Source: Pseudisothecium myosuroides (taxonomy: Eukaryota; Streptophyta; Bryopsida; Hypnales; Lembophyllaceae). From it: 64,000 nucleotides of DNA. This document shows, one piece after another, positions 1 through 10,761 of this stretch. The stretch is from the NCBI GenBank assembly GCA_951799445.1, contig OX637296.1:26040001-26104000 (forward strand). The letters run 5' to 3'. Both the position numbers and the translations under genes were made by a program. The notes beneath the pieces were generated by a model. It had not been told where the DNA came from. It saw only the letters and a list, made by a program, of their open reading frames with translations, and searched no databases. Numbering within the stretch: position 1 is the first letter of the stretch; each line of letters begins with the position of its first letter.

Positions 1-626
1 TGTGGGCTTTCCAATTGCAGTTGTTTTTATTCTAATGTAGTCAAAAGTGTAAAGTGACGTAATAACTAACAACACAGTGGTACATTGAAAGTGAAAGTGT
101 CATCATATCAATGCCAAAATAGCACCAAAAGAAATATTGTAGTTACATTCCTACAATTTTAGCACTAAAAAAAATCCAAAATGAAGATTTTCTTAGTACT
201 AAAATGCTTTAAACATATATTTAAATAAAAATTATATAATTACAGTGGTAATTTAATTTTTTTTTGGAACTATTACAATGACTTTTTAGTATGTATCTAT
301 CAATTAATTGTGATCATACTAAAAACACTTGAAATTATTGAATCAACACTAAATTAGTAGTAGGGACTTTTTGATGCAACGATGATAGTCTAATGGAATT
401 GGAAGGGTTTAGGTTAAGGTTTTAGCAAAATGTTGTTGATTTTGTCCAAATCAATTTGTCTAAAGTGACTAAAGCCTATTGATCCAGGATGCATTTTCTA
501 CTAGTGACTTTAGCTCTTTAGAGCAATTTCCACTATAAAAGTAGAGGAATTCCACTCTCCTTGAAAAGACTATTGCTCAATGGAAGTTGGGAGTTGATGC
601 TACAGATCTATATCTTATAGACTCTC

Positions 627-868
627 AAATGCCACATTTAACTACTTTTGGACTATTCACTAAATTCCGGACAAACATCCGGAGATCTCCGGATGATTAT
701 CTCTTGATGTTTGTATAGATCTTTGGATGTTTTGTACAGATCTTCCAATGTATTACATTGATCTTCAATGTTTTGTATTATCTCTCAATGATTATCATCC
801 AATGGTTTTTTTTCCAATCATTAATTATAGACTCTTTGAAAGTCCAAAAGTAGTTAAATGTGGCATTT
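627..868. mobile_element. Foldback (MITE-like) element with 28-bp perfect inverted repeats
   Basis: Bases 627-654 and 841-868 are perfect reverse complements (arm begins AAATGCCACATTTAACTAC). The roughly 186-bp loop holds short direct repeats of the type AGATCTTtgGATGTTTTGTA. The same arm sequence occurs again near 34820-34850, so the element is dispersed. No transposase is encoded and I could not define the target duplication. The size and hairpin form fit a non-autonomous DNA transposon. Confidence 0.6.
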
Positions 869-2348
869 AACAATTAGATCTAAGAATGAATTACAACAAC
901 CAATTAGGGCAACAATTATGGAGGTACAATTCAAGCATTGACTCTTCACAAAGACAAAGACAAAACTACTAAAATGTCATTTTTCATTTTAGTGGTGAAT
1001 TTTTCTTATAGAAACCCAAATCTACTTAATGAATGGATCTGTCCTAAAAGTACCAAAGGTAAAAACAATTGCTACTAAACAAATAGCTTAGATTAACACT
1101 TGACTATAGAAAAAAAATTAACTCCAAAAATTTGCCAATAGTCACTAGTATGTCTACTAATCAGGTAGTGTATTTAAAACAAATACAACAAGGCAAAAAG
1201 AAATTTGAGGAATATCAATCAATTAACATTATCTCCCTTCTACACCAAGTACATTCTTGTAACCTTAATATTAACTCCTTTGTTGTTGTTTTTAGAGCTC
1301 TCTTGAAGGACTTGGGGTCCCTTCAAGCTTAGCTATCTTCTTCTTGTGTTTTTATTGAAGTATTTGAAGCTTGATTGTTGTTTTTGTTGAAGTTTGGTAC
1401 TTTGTTGAAGTTTCTTTGTATTTTGAACTAACCTTGTACTAATCCTAAGTAGAGAATTTTCTTCCTTTATTACTAGTGATGCCGCTTAGGGAAGACCTCA
1501 TCAAAAACTAGCGCCAACTTAAAACCTAAGTAGGATAAAAACCCAACTTTGGGAGGTTGATTTTTCTATGAAAAGTAACTAGCCTAGGCTCTTTAGGAGG
1601 TTGGAGGAGGTAAGAAAAGACCTATCTTGGACCTCATTACACTTTTGTGTGGCCCCTGGACGTTGGTCAACCCCACCGTAATCTTTAAATTAGTTAGTTG
1701 TCGGAGAATCTTGTCGGTTCGGGTACTTTTGACTATCAGAATGTCTCAAAATCTATCGAAGAAACTTATTGACATAAAAGAAGCTAGTCAAATTTTTAGT
1801 GAGATTTTACCGCAACCTGGGTAATTTCCAAGAATTTTCTATCGTAAGTTTTGGAAATTGACCATCCGGAGAACATCTTTTGGCTATCAGAAAATTCCGA
1901 AACTTTTTGTGGAACCTCTTATGGAATTCTCCAATGAGGGTGCAATCTTATATTCTTACTTTGTAGCTTTGAAGAAGGAGGATAAAATTTCACCTTCTCG
2001 GTAAATCATCAACAATTAGGGAATCTTTCACATACAAGGGAATTTTGGCAAATTGATTTCACTTTTGATCTCCTGGCAAGATCTCAACCCTAAATTGTCG
2101 CTTGTTGGCAATAGATTTCCTCTACTAGCCCTCCTTGAGGTTGTAACTCCTATAAGCTAATAATTGAGATTTTCGCTACTTCGTTGATGTGATGGGAAAA
2201 CCGAAACCTATCTTTGGAAATCTACACAAGAACCTTACTAGGATTCCCTTGATCAATTTAGCTATGGTAAGTTACCGATATTAGTAGATTTAGGCTATTT
2301 AAAGCAATATTGCCCTAACTTGCTAATTTCCACCAAATTCTGGATTCT

Positions 2349-2351
<3 letters not shown>

Positions 2352-2424
<73 letters not shown>
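2352..2424. repeat. (AT)n microsatellite
   Basis: About 36 uninterrupted AT dinucleotides. It is an ordinary plant-type simple repeat and probably length-polymorphic. Confidence 0.97.
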
Positions 2425-2426
<2 letters not shown>

Positions 2427-2877
2427 TGGGTATTCAAGGTATTCAAGGTATAAAACTCTATTTTAGACCAAATTCTATATTGGCATGTAACATACCTTTT
2501 GGATTTTACTCTCTTTTGGGGAATTTTTGTATATAATTATAACTAAATTGCAAAATTTGAAAAGAAAAGAAAACTATGAATCCCAAGTGACAAATTGGAG
2601 GCTTACACACTTCCAAATCTATTCAAGTGGACTTATGTGGAGTGTTTAGGGTGTTGGATGCTCAAAGAGAGATTGAAGAAGGATGTAATCTAGGGCCTAA
2701 TATTCAACGCGTCTTGTAAATCAATCAACAATTATTGAAGGTTTTGATTTATTCGAAAAGAAAAAATTAGATAAAATCTAAGCTAAGTTTTTATGAAGCT
2801 AACATATCATTTGTAGTTGCATAAAGTGAGGCCTTCAAGAAGGAAATGAGCAAGACCTCACAAGCGCATAAGACTTA

Positions 2878-2959
2878 CACTATAAGAAAACATTGTTTTA
2901 TGTGATGTTAGGAAAAAACATGGAATTATGTTATTTTGTCCCCCGGGGTTGTCAACTGT
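2878..2959 (+). mobile_element. Possible CACTA-like terminus cut by element 1
   Basis: The sequence CACTATAAGAAAAC at about 2878 resembles CACTA (En/Spm) superfamily ends, and a related end occurs at 35962. The element would run into the LTR-type element inserted at 2965. No matching far end was identified, so this is a weak call. Confidence 0.25.
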
Positions 2960-4230
2960 AATGTTGTGAGCTCCCAATTTGTCACTTGGGACTCATAGTC
3001 TTCTTTTTTCTTAGATTGTACAAATTAAGTCATAATTATACACAAAAAGCCCTAAAAAGAGTGTAAAATCAGAATGGACATGTTACATACCAATATGCCC
3101 TTTGGTCCTAAATAGCCTTTTTTCCTTAAAATAGTCCTAAAACCCACTTGTAAATAGATTGGAGCCATAGAAGTAGTGGGAACTAGAAGGTTTGAAGGTT
3201 CTTACCCAAAATAGCCTAAAATCACTATGCAAGTGACCAAGCTGGGCTAAATTGGTCTGAGGGAAGTTTAGGGAGATTTTTAGGTAGATTCCCTAAGAGA
3301 GGTTTCAGTTTCTCCATCCCATCGACGAATAGTAGAAACCCCAATTGTTAGCTTGCAGGTGTTACTTTCGCAAGACAGGCCAGTGGAGGAATCTACGGTC
3401 ACCGGATTGTGATCTTGGGTCTAAACCATACCGGGAAGTCAAAAGCGAAATCCATTTGCCAAGATTCCCCCGTATGCGGAAGATTTCCTAACTGCCGGTA
3501 AACCAACGGAGGTATCTTTTTGCCCTCTATACCAAGACATGCAAGATCAAGATGTGACCTTGCAAATCTCTTGGAAAACCCCATGAGAGGTTCCCCAAGA
3601 AGTTTCGGAATTTTATGGATTGAAGAAATACTCCTTCCGGACGGTCAACCGCCTAAAACCACGATGGGAAATTCACGATAATTACCCAAGTAGCGGTAAA
3701 ATCTCACTAAAAATTAGGATAGTTTCTTTTATGCTAATAACGCACCCCGACGAGTTTCATGGTGTTTCGATAGTGGGAGACGACCGAATCACCAACATTC
3801 CTTCGAATTATCCACGCGGCGGGATTTACGTGGAGTTGACCGGCGTCCCGGGAGCACACGAAGTCGGAACGAAGTCAACGAAGGGTCTTTTCTTACTCCC
3901 TAAGACCTCCCAGACTACCCTGGTTAGTCACCTTTGTCAGAAAAGATAACCTCCAAAAAGTAGATTTTTACCTCTTTTACTGACTCCAGTTGGCGATAGT
4001 TTACGGTGGGATTTTGGCGTTGGAATAGGGGGTAGGGGAATCTTAGGATTAAAAATGGCCTTCTGAAGCCAATGGCACAATCGGTTTTCGATTTGGAGTT
4101 AATCTCCAATAGTTAGAGTATTGGACCAGCGTAAAACTCAAACTACGTGAAAATCCTAAAAGATAAGGATGAAAATCCAAGTTGATAGGGTTACCTAGGT
4201 TAAAAGAGGGGAGGTGAGGGCCTTGGAAAA

Positions 4231-4240
4231 CCTATAAAAG
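4231..4240 (+). promoter_or_regulatory. TATA box of element 1
   Basis: CCTATAAAAG lies about 1.27 kb inside the element, in the same context as CTATATAAGG of elements 2 and 3: preceded by a GGTGAGGGCCTTGGAAA-like stretch and followed by GGGCC and a pyrimidine-rich leader. Conservation across the three copies supports a U3-type promoter. Confidence 0.65.
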
Positions 4241-5041
4241 GGCCTTCATTTTTCTCCAAAACCACCCCCATTCATGTTTTGGGTTTGTGGGTCCAACTTA
4301 TGTTGGATTTTTTGGCTATTTTAGCCAAAAGCACTTCCACGATGTTTTGAGCACGTGGTGCTCCGTTGTTGTTCTATTTTCAGCTTTTGAAGGTCTTGGG
4401 GGTCCTTCTTCCTTTGTGTCTATGAATTTTGAGTAGTCTTGGGTATTATTTGACTTATTTCTAGGTCCCTTGGGTCGCTAACTTGTCAGTTAAAGTCCTT
4501 TGCTTGAAGTGCTAGCTTGCTTGGGAGTTTTTTGAGTTTTGTCCTAATCCTAAAGCTCCCCCCTCCGCGTTGTGGGAGCACGGAAACTCATAAGGGAGTA
4601 ATATAGCTTAGAAATAGGATAGGAGTTAGTCAAAAATTTCAAAACTTTGGTAAGAAATAAGAAATTAGATCCGGAAACAGATAGATTCCGGATAGTTAGA
4701 ATCCGAGATTTCAGATCTTTTAAACCGGGTTCTTTTGAGAGCAGGAACGGATCTTAAATCCGAGTTAGGTCGGATCGGAACAAGCTACGGAATAGGTATC
4801 CGACCTACGCCGCTAGGGAACCGTTATGGGAATGGACCTCTTTCCGTTTGCCAAGGGGAACGGTCGGCAGCTCGATTAGTACTTAAACCGTCGCTAGACC
4901 TAATCTCCCTCATTCTTCACTTTGCTGATTGTCTTGCGCACTTAGCTGAGAGAAAGAGTGGTGAGTTAGAGATCGCGACAGGGAGAGACGGGTGAGGTCG
5001 GTGCCAATTGCACCCTATTTAGGAGTCGGTGTCGGTAAACT

Positions 5042-6943
5042 ATGGCGGAGTCCAGCAAACCGGTAGCGCGTCGACCTTCTGTCTCAGCTCGGATAGTTAG
5101 ACCGGCTATTCCCACCGACCCAACGCACCGGAAGGAGTTAGAGACAGATCTGACCCGGATGGGGTGCGTAGGTTTGATCCATCGACCGTGGAATGTTAAG
5201 GACACGCAAATGCTGGAGCAGCTGATCTCAGGGGTCCCAAATCAGTTTGAGTTGACTGTGAGAGGCCAACCCGGAGCATGGACGGCGGATGTATGGGCTG
5301 ACGTATACGGGTTTGAGAAGAACGAGTCCGGATTAGGTTCTCGGGTAGAGACGTACGGGATTGGGAAGTTCCGTAATCCGGTTACCACTAAGGACAAATA
5401 TCCAGTGAGTGACTGTAAGGACGCTAGGCAAAAACGGGTGTTGGAATTTTTGATTTCGATCATGTATCTGGAAAAGCCCACCCGAGTTACGGTTACGGTG
5501 GCCAACACCATCTTTGGAGATTTAGAAGATAAGGTAGTCCACTGGGAGAAAGTCCTAGCCGGTATAGTAAAGAAACTTGTGTCGCACGTAGGGAAGGGGA
5601 AGCCGAGTCTTCTCAATCCGTACATGTTTCACCTGTACCACCATCAGGAGGTGCTGACTAGTGAAGAGGTGGTGATTTACAACACTGGATTGGAAATAGT
5701 AAAGTACGGTCTCACGCACGAAATTCCACCGGATACCCCAATTGAAGGAGAAGAGGAGGAAGAAGAAGAAGACGAGGAAGAAGAAGAAGAAACGCAGGAG
5801 CAGGACCTGGTTGACAAACGATAGAAGAGAAGGAAGTCGACCAATCCGAACTCGAGAGTGGAACAGTTGACCCCGGAAAAAGAAGAGACGAGTCAACCCC
5901 CGGAACCGGAAATGCAGTCGGACCTCTTTGACGCCGGAACGTAGTGGATGGAGGAGGCCAAGCACATGTATTTCGGGATGTCAGACATGATCCTGGGGAT
6001 TGTTGCGGAGCTGAAAGTAGAGCCGGAAGATATCATAAATCAGATCCGGAAACTACCGAGCCCGGATCTGATTCGTGAGAAGGACGAGCGGATCAAGAGC
6101 TTGGAAAAAGAAAGGGATGACCTGTTAGGTCGGGTGAACTAGGCGGAGACGGATGCCGCAGTTGCACGGCAGAAGGAGACGGAAGCTCTCCAACTCGTCC
6201 ACAATTTGACCGCGTTGGTGGAGCAGCCCGCGGAAGCTGTTGTCAAATCCCGACTCTTCAGCAATCAGCTGAGTGGCATAGGCCACTTATCCGAGTCCAA
6301 GGTGGTAACAATCTTGGTGGACTTCCAGGCCCGAATGGAAGGAATTTTGAAGGAGATGGCGCAACTGTTGGGGCACCTCGACCCGAAAAAGCCCTTGGAC
6401 TTCACCCACTTTCCGGAGCTGCCCAACGTCAACTTGTTGAAGACGCCCCAGAAGCCGGGGCAAGGGATCGGTCTACCGGCATCTCCAAGACCTACTCCAG
6501 GTCAGGCATGGATCCAGACAAAGACCACTAAGTTCGGCCAGACGAGGAGTGTCCAGTCGATTCCGGTAGTAGCAGGAAGTAGCGTTCCGGCATCCGGAAC
6601 ATCCGTCCGGAGCGATTTAATCCAACGGATGGGGGCCTTGTCAAACCCGGCTCGGACCAATCCGATTGACTTTACTCATATGCAGAAGGCATCGCCCAAG
6701 AAGAATACAACGCCGATTCAGCTAGACAATTCACCAGAGAGAGAGACCAGAGTGGAGATGATCCAGGAGTCCGAGAAGGGAGAATTCACTTCCGGGGACG
6801 AGACGGCTTCGGATGACGACCCACCGACGATCCAGCGGAAGATTTTGACCCGGGCTGCAACGAAGTCCACTCCACCGAAAGGGAGCAGGAAACCACTTGC
6901 AGGGCCAAGTAGCAGCGCGAAGAAATCAAAGCGGGGAAAGTAG
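5042..6943 (+). pseudogene. Gag-like frame of element 1 interrupted by three TAG codons
   Basis: One reading frame of 634 codons starts at ATG 5042 and ends with TAG at 6941. It is interrupted only by TAG codons at 5822, 5942 and 6140; no frameshift is needed. Part 1 (260 residues) is a globular domain with a region starting VRGQPGAW and a later NPYMFHLY segment, ending in a run of Glu/Asp. It distantly recalls the domain called putative plant transposon protein, by eye only. Next comes a basic stretch (KRRK), a coiled-coil-like segment (around REKDERIKSLEKERDD) and a Ser/Pro-rich, strongly basic tail. All three stops are one transition from CAG (Gln). Position and composition suggest a capsid-like or nucleic-acid-binding protein. 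It could be a decayed gene, or a frame read through amber codons. Confidence 0.6.
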
Positions 6944-8310
6944 TTAGTATATTTCCAGTATTAGGATTTTTAATCTAGAGCGGATTTTCCGTGCGTGGGG
7001 CCCGGTTCCAGATTTTTAGGAGTAGTTGACTTTGAACTTTCTGGATATTACGGTTGGTTACTGATTGGTCACCTGGATTTTCAGGTGTTCTTTTTTTGGC
7101 TTTTTGTTTGGGCTTTTTAAGTGGAGGGCAGCTTGTTGCCCTTTCATTCCAGCCTTGCCCATTTTGTGTGCATTAGTTTATATTCATACTTTCTTTTCTC
7201 TAATCTGAGCCACTAAGTGGACATTCGGATTTCTGGCTATGTGTGCGTTTTCTTGAGTCGTTTATGAGTGTCTAAGTGTGAGAGAGGGCGGATGAGGGGG
7301 AATCCGGGTTGAGACTTAGTTGGACCTGATTTGAGCGAGTAAGTTTGTGAGGAAACTTTACTAGACTTGTGAGTAAGGACTTGCGCGTGGTACCTTTAAA
7401 TTGCCGTAACGGTGATCCGGTTCTAAGGAGTGGTGCGGATGCGAGTCCGGAATCCAGGGAGGGTTCCGAGCGGAGATAAGCGACCGCCAACGGAAAATCC
7501 CCCACTCACCGGAAGGTCTGCCAACCATAGGATCAGTCTGGTAGATAGATGCATGAATCTCTTTCAGTTCCGGTTGTCTTGATCTGTCGTTGTAGTAGAA
7601 GTGGAAGGATGCAATTCTGAGTGACCTATTTTCCGGGCAAGCTACCCGGGGAATTGTGAGGATTATTACTTTCTCTATTCTACAATAAAAACTCGGTTAG
7701 GATTGTTTTGTGTGAAGTTTTGTGCAGAGAAATAGATGTCTATGAGTGGTGCGTTCCTACCCCTCTAAAGATCAAATGCGGACACCCTGAGGATAAAACA
7801 GGGGAATAGAAAACCAGTGGAAGTTAAGAAGTGAGACCCGGAATCCGGATCAAATCGGAAACCGGAAAGGGATAGATCCGGATTGGGATCCGGAAGATCA
7901 TTGTGTCAGAAATAGAAAAAGAAGGAGGTGTTCCTTGGGTTTTGTTGTTTTGGTTATGATCCGGATACCCCTTAACTTGCTGAAACATACTAGAATCTCT
8001 TGGGACGATATTTCGTGTTATCTTATCATCTTTTTGGTGTTAAGGATACTTACGCCTAGATTACGCGTACGACACGCGTCTTGGCTTTGCCGTCCACCAA
8101 AGGGTCTTTGGCGTTTAAAGATTGTGTTGTCCAACCCACGTGTCCGTATTAACCTCCGAGTGCTTCTCCTTTAGTGGGAGACCTCTTTTGCTCTCTCTAA
8201 GGACCCGTGGTGTGTGGTCCCCCCCCCGTACGGCGGAGTTGTGGGCCCCCCTAGGGTCGTGACGTTCTAACGGGCTGGGTCCTTCTTTGAAGTTGGTTGT
8301 TGACGTGTGG
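6944..8310 (+). other. Element 1 region downstream of the gag-like frame
   Basis: No convincing gene. The stretch holds many TCCGGA/ATCCGG motifs, clustered at about 7440-7510 and 7830-7900. A mirror cluster lies upstream of the frame at about 4660-4860, so the frame is bracketed by them. Confidence 0.5.
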
Positions 8311-8319
8311 CTTCTCCCT

Positions 8320-8475
8320 TAGACGGCGAAGCTTTGATTCCACTGGTACCTAAGTCTTAGAGGAAGTGTTACAAACCCGGTTAGACGGCGAAGCTTCGAA
8401 CTACCTCGTGTTCTCAAAGTCTTAGAGTTGGTGTTAAAACCAACTCAACGGCGAAGCTTTGACCCCCCTCCGGAA
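8320..8475 (+). repeat. GGCGAAGCTTTGA motif array in element 1 (three copies)
   Basis: The motif ACGGCGAAGCTTyGA occurs at about 8322, 8384 and 8450. Between copies lie AAGTCTTAGAG and GTTGGTGTTAAAACCAAC, the latter a short palindrome. Elements 2 and 3 carry longer arrays of the same motif at the matching place. Confidence 0.75.
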
Positions 8476-8627
8476 GTTACGTACAAGGTTTAGTTTCCAA
8501 AATCTCTTAGAACTAATTCAAGGTTTAGCCTCCAAAATCCCCCTACGGGTTTAGATCGAGTCACTTGTGATCCAGTTTAACTTTGCCTTGTGGGGAGTCC
8601 GGCTAGCACGCCTGGGCCCTCCTTAAA

Positions 8628-8790
8628 ATCTCAACCAGCCAAGGCCCCAACCAGCCAAGTCCCAGCCGGCCAAGCCCCAGCCAGCCAGGCCACCGCAGCC
8701 CCAGGTACCGCAGTCCGGGTACCAGTGCAGCCAACCACCGCAGCAGCCAGCCAGTGCAGCGCCAGGCTCCGCAGCAGCCAGGCCGTGGCC
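8628..8790 (+). repeat. CCAGC-rich minisatellite block of element 1
   Basis: About 160 bases built from variants of CAACCAGCCAAG, CCAGCCGGCCAAG and CCGCAGCAGCCAG. The strand is almost pure C/A/G. One frame reads as a Pro/Ala/Gln-rich stretch but has no good start. Elements 2 (about 23970-24070) and 3 (about 32075-32165) have different CCAGC-type blocks at the homologous place. Confidence 0.7.
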
Positions 8791-8917
8791 AAAATTTTGG
8801 TCTTCTCGTTCTTTCTTTTTTTTGTCCATTTTTTTGGGCAATCTAGGCTTTAGGGAAGGAAGAAAAAACAAAACACAAGTGACAAAGAAAGAGGGGAGTC
8901 AAGGCTAGAATCTGAAT

Positions 8918-8992
8918 AGTAGAAGTAGAAATTAGCATAGAAGAAGTAGAAATTAGCCTAGTAAAAGTAGAAATTAGCAAAGTAGAAGGATG
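8918..8992 (+). repeat. Short tandem repeat, GTAGAAATTAGC type
   Basis: Three to four imperfect copies of a 24-25-base unit with the core AGTAGAAATTAGC. It is local to element 1. Confidence 0.7.
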
Positions 8993-9899
8993 GAAGCAAA
9001 ATAGTAGAGGTAAGGGTTGGGCAAACGGACGTGTAAGCTAAGATCTTGTAGGGTTAGGGAAGAACTCGTGTTAAAGCACCAAGTAACCTGCAAACTCACA
9101 CAATTACTCCACGCACAACTCACCCAAGCTCTCCACACACCATAACCAAAAACCTTGAGCATTACAAATAAGGAGGAAGATGAAATAGGAGAGAAGCATG
9201 CTAGTGGATGGATTAGGGGAAATCTCAACTAACAAATTTGGGCCATTGGGAGAGTAAGCGTAAGAATAAAAAAGAGCGTACCCTTGGACGTAAGAGAAAG
9301 GCCAACCGCGTAAGCACTTGAGAAGGCCAAGGTGTAAGAGGTGTAAAAACGAAGTCAACGCGTAAGAATTTTGGAAGACAAGTTGGTTGGTGTAAGAAGG
9401 GGTGGAAAGAAGGAGAAGCAAGAAATCCCACCACATCTACCACTTCGTTCTCAAATCTTTCCCGATTCAAGAATCACTCAAGGAACCAAAAATCCAAGAG
9501 GAAGGGACATAGCCGAGGGGGGGAACCTCGACCGGTTGATCCAAGACCTCCAATATGAGGTGGGCCCCTAAAACCCCCACTCTTCCGTGTTTAGCTTTGT
9601 TTTATCAAGATAATTAGAAGGAGGCCGAGAGCTAGAGTAGGGAAGAACCAAAGTCAGGGTTAAACTAAGCTTAGAACATTGTATTAGAAGTTTCCAGGAT
9701 TCCAAAAAGTCATCATTCATCCAAATCCGAGCTAAAACGAAGGAGTTATGGGCAGATGAAGTTAGGGAGTCATGTTGGATGAAACTTAGCAAAATTCATC
9801 CAAAAGGAACAAGGAATAGTATTTGAAAAGATAAAGTGATTAGGAACCCAACCGCGAAATTAGAAGTTAATTTTGGAATTAGAGCTAGCCATAATTAGC

Positions 9900-9940
9900 G
9901 GATGAAGTTTGAAGGACCGATTAGCGGTTAAACTTCATCC
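9900..9940. other. Hairpin 1 in element 1
   Basis: GGATGAAGTTT (9900-9910) pairs with AAACTTCATCC (9930-9940), giving a perfect 11-bp stem with a 19-base loop containing ACCGATTAGCGG. A second copy lies about 460 bases downstream with a conserved stem and loop core. Confidence 0.65.
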
Positions 9941-10359
9941 ATGGATAACTTTTGATAGGAAAACCCAAATCTAATGTGATTAGTCAAAATAGGAAGCTAC
10001 AATCAAGATCTCCTCGGAACAAATCTTAAGTTCTACGATTAGTACATTGGTAACCACACTTAAGATCCTTAAGTAAGATTAGAAGGCGGATTAGGGGCTT
10101 TTAAGATTAAGGTTAGGTTAAGTATAGATTTAGAACATCTTAGAACAAGTTTAGGGGAACCCAAAACTAAACCCAGCTTAAAGAAATACCTAAACCCCAA
10201 GCAGTTAAGAAGGGATGAAGTCCGGAACAAGTAATGGATGAACCTTAGAGGATTTCATCCATCTGAGTCAAAACTTGGTGATTAGGTTAAACTTAGAGGA
10301 TCAGGCTCATAGCCCAAATCCCAAGTCAAATCAAAATCCGTAATCCATAGAAAAGCATG

Positions 10360-10398
10360 GATGAAGTTTGAGGAACCGAGTAGCGATCAAACTTCATC
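10360..10398. other. Hairpin 2 in element 1
   Basis: GATGAAGTTTGA (10360-10371) pairs with TCAAACTTCATC (10387-10398), a perfect 12-bp stem. The loop GGAACCGAGTAGCGA resembles that of hairpin 1, and both are followed by a CCATAACTTT-like sequence. Repetition suggests a conserved element feature or a short duplication. Confidence 0.65.
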
Positions 10399-10761
10399 TG
10401 TCCATAACTTTCTCTAGGAGAGTCCAAATCAAACAAGCTTTATATTTTTAGAAATGGCATAAGGTACTCTTTCATTTAGAATAGATAAGTTTAGACTAGG
10501 ATTCACTCTTCTCCCAAACCACTAAGCCTTCGTAGGCTTTGATCCAGACTTAGTAGTCATAGCAATTCCAATTAGGGTTTCGTTTTGTTTTCTTCATTAT
10601 CCAAATTAACGAGTCTTAGGAGCATAGAAAAGATCCATTGCTTGGAAGGCACAATGGATTGGCGCTAGACACCCATAGATCGAGTCAGAACGGTTAATTA
10701 TCGAGAGCTTGATTGTGCTTGCTTCTTTACCAAGGGTGGGTAAACAAGCGCTCACAAATGT

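Larger units (their letters stand above)
1..2959. other. AT-rich intergenic DNA, no gene seen
   Basis: Short open frames here are not supported by codon quality or by recognisable domains. Apart from the foldback element, the AT microsatellite and a possible CACTA-like end listed separately, I see only AT-rich unique-looking sequence. Around 1430-1560 and 1620-2300 some stretches (alternating GG and CC blocks, segments like 'aaccttgtactaatcctaa') resemble strongly decayed pieces of the LTR-type elements found at 2965, 21571 and 29650. Confidence 0.6.
2960..10761 (+). mobile_element. Element 1: 7.8-kb LTR-type element with 5-bp target duplication
   Basis: The element proper is 2965-10756. It starts TGTGAGCTCCC and ends GCGCTCACA, and is flanked by the direct duplication AATGT (2960-2964 and 10757-10761). 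TG...CA ends plus a 5-bp duplication are the signature of integrase-mediated LTR insertion. No direct terminal repeats are visible between its two ends, so it behaves like a solo LTR of unusual length or a non-canonical element. Its left 1.6 kb (to about 4570) and right part (about 8160 onward) have counterparts in elements 2 and 3. The middle, 4650-8160, is richer in G and C, carries a gag-like frame and is absent from the other two. No reverse transcriptase, integrase or protease is visible. Orientation is set by the TATA box and the frame. Confidence 0.75.

Noticed and set aside
5242..5965. Minus-strand frames opposite the gag-like frame
   Set aside because: Complement of the coding frame; the Phe/Leu run is just the reverse of the Glu/Asp run.
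8590..8853. Pro/Ala/Gln-rich open frame in element 1
   Set aside because: Low-complexity CCAGC repeat gives open frames on several strands and phases; no start context or conserved domain.
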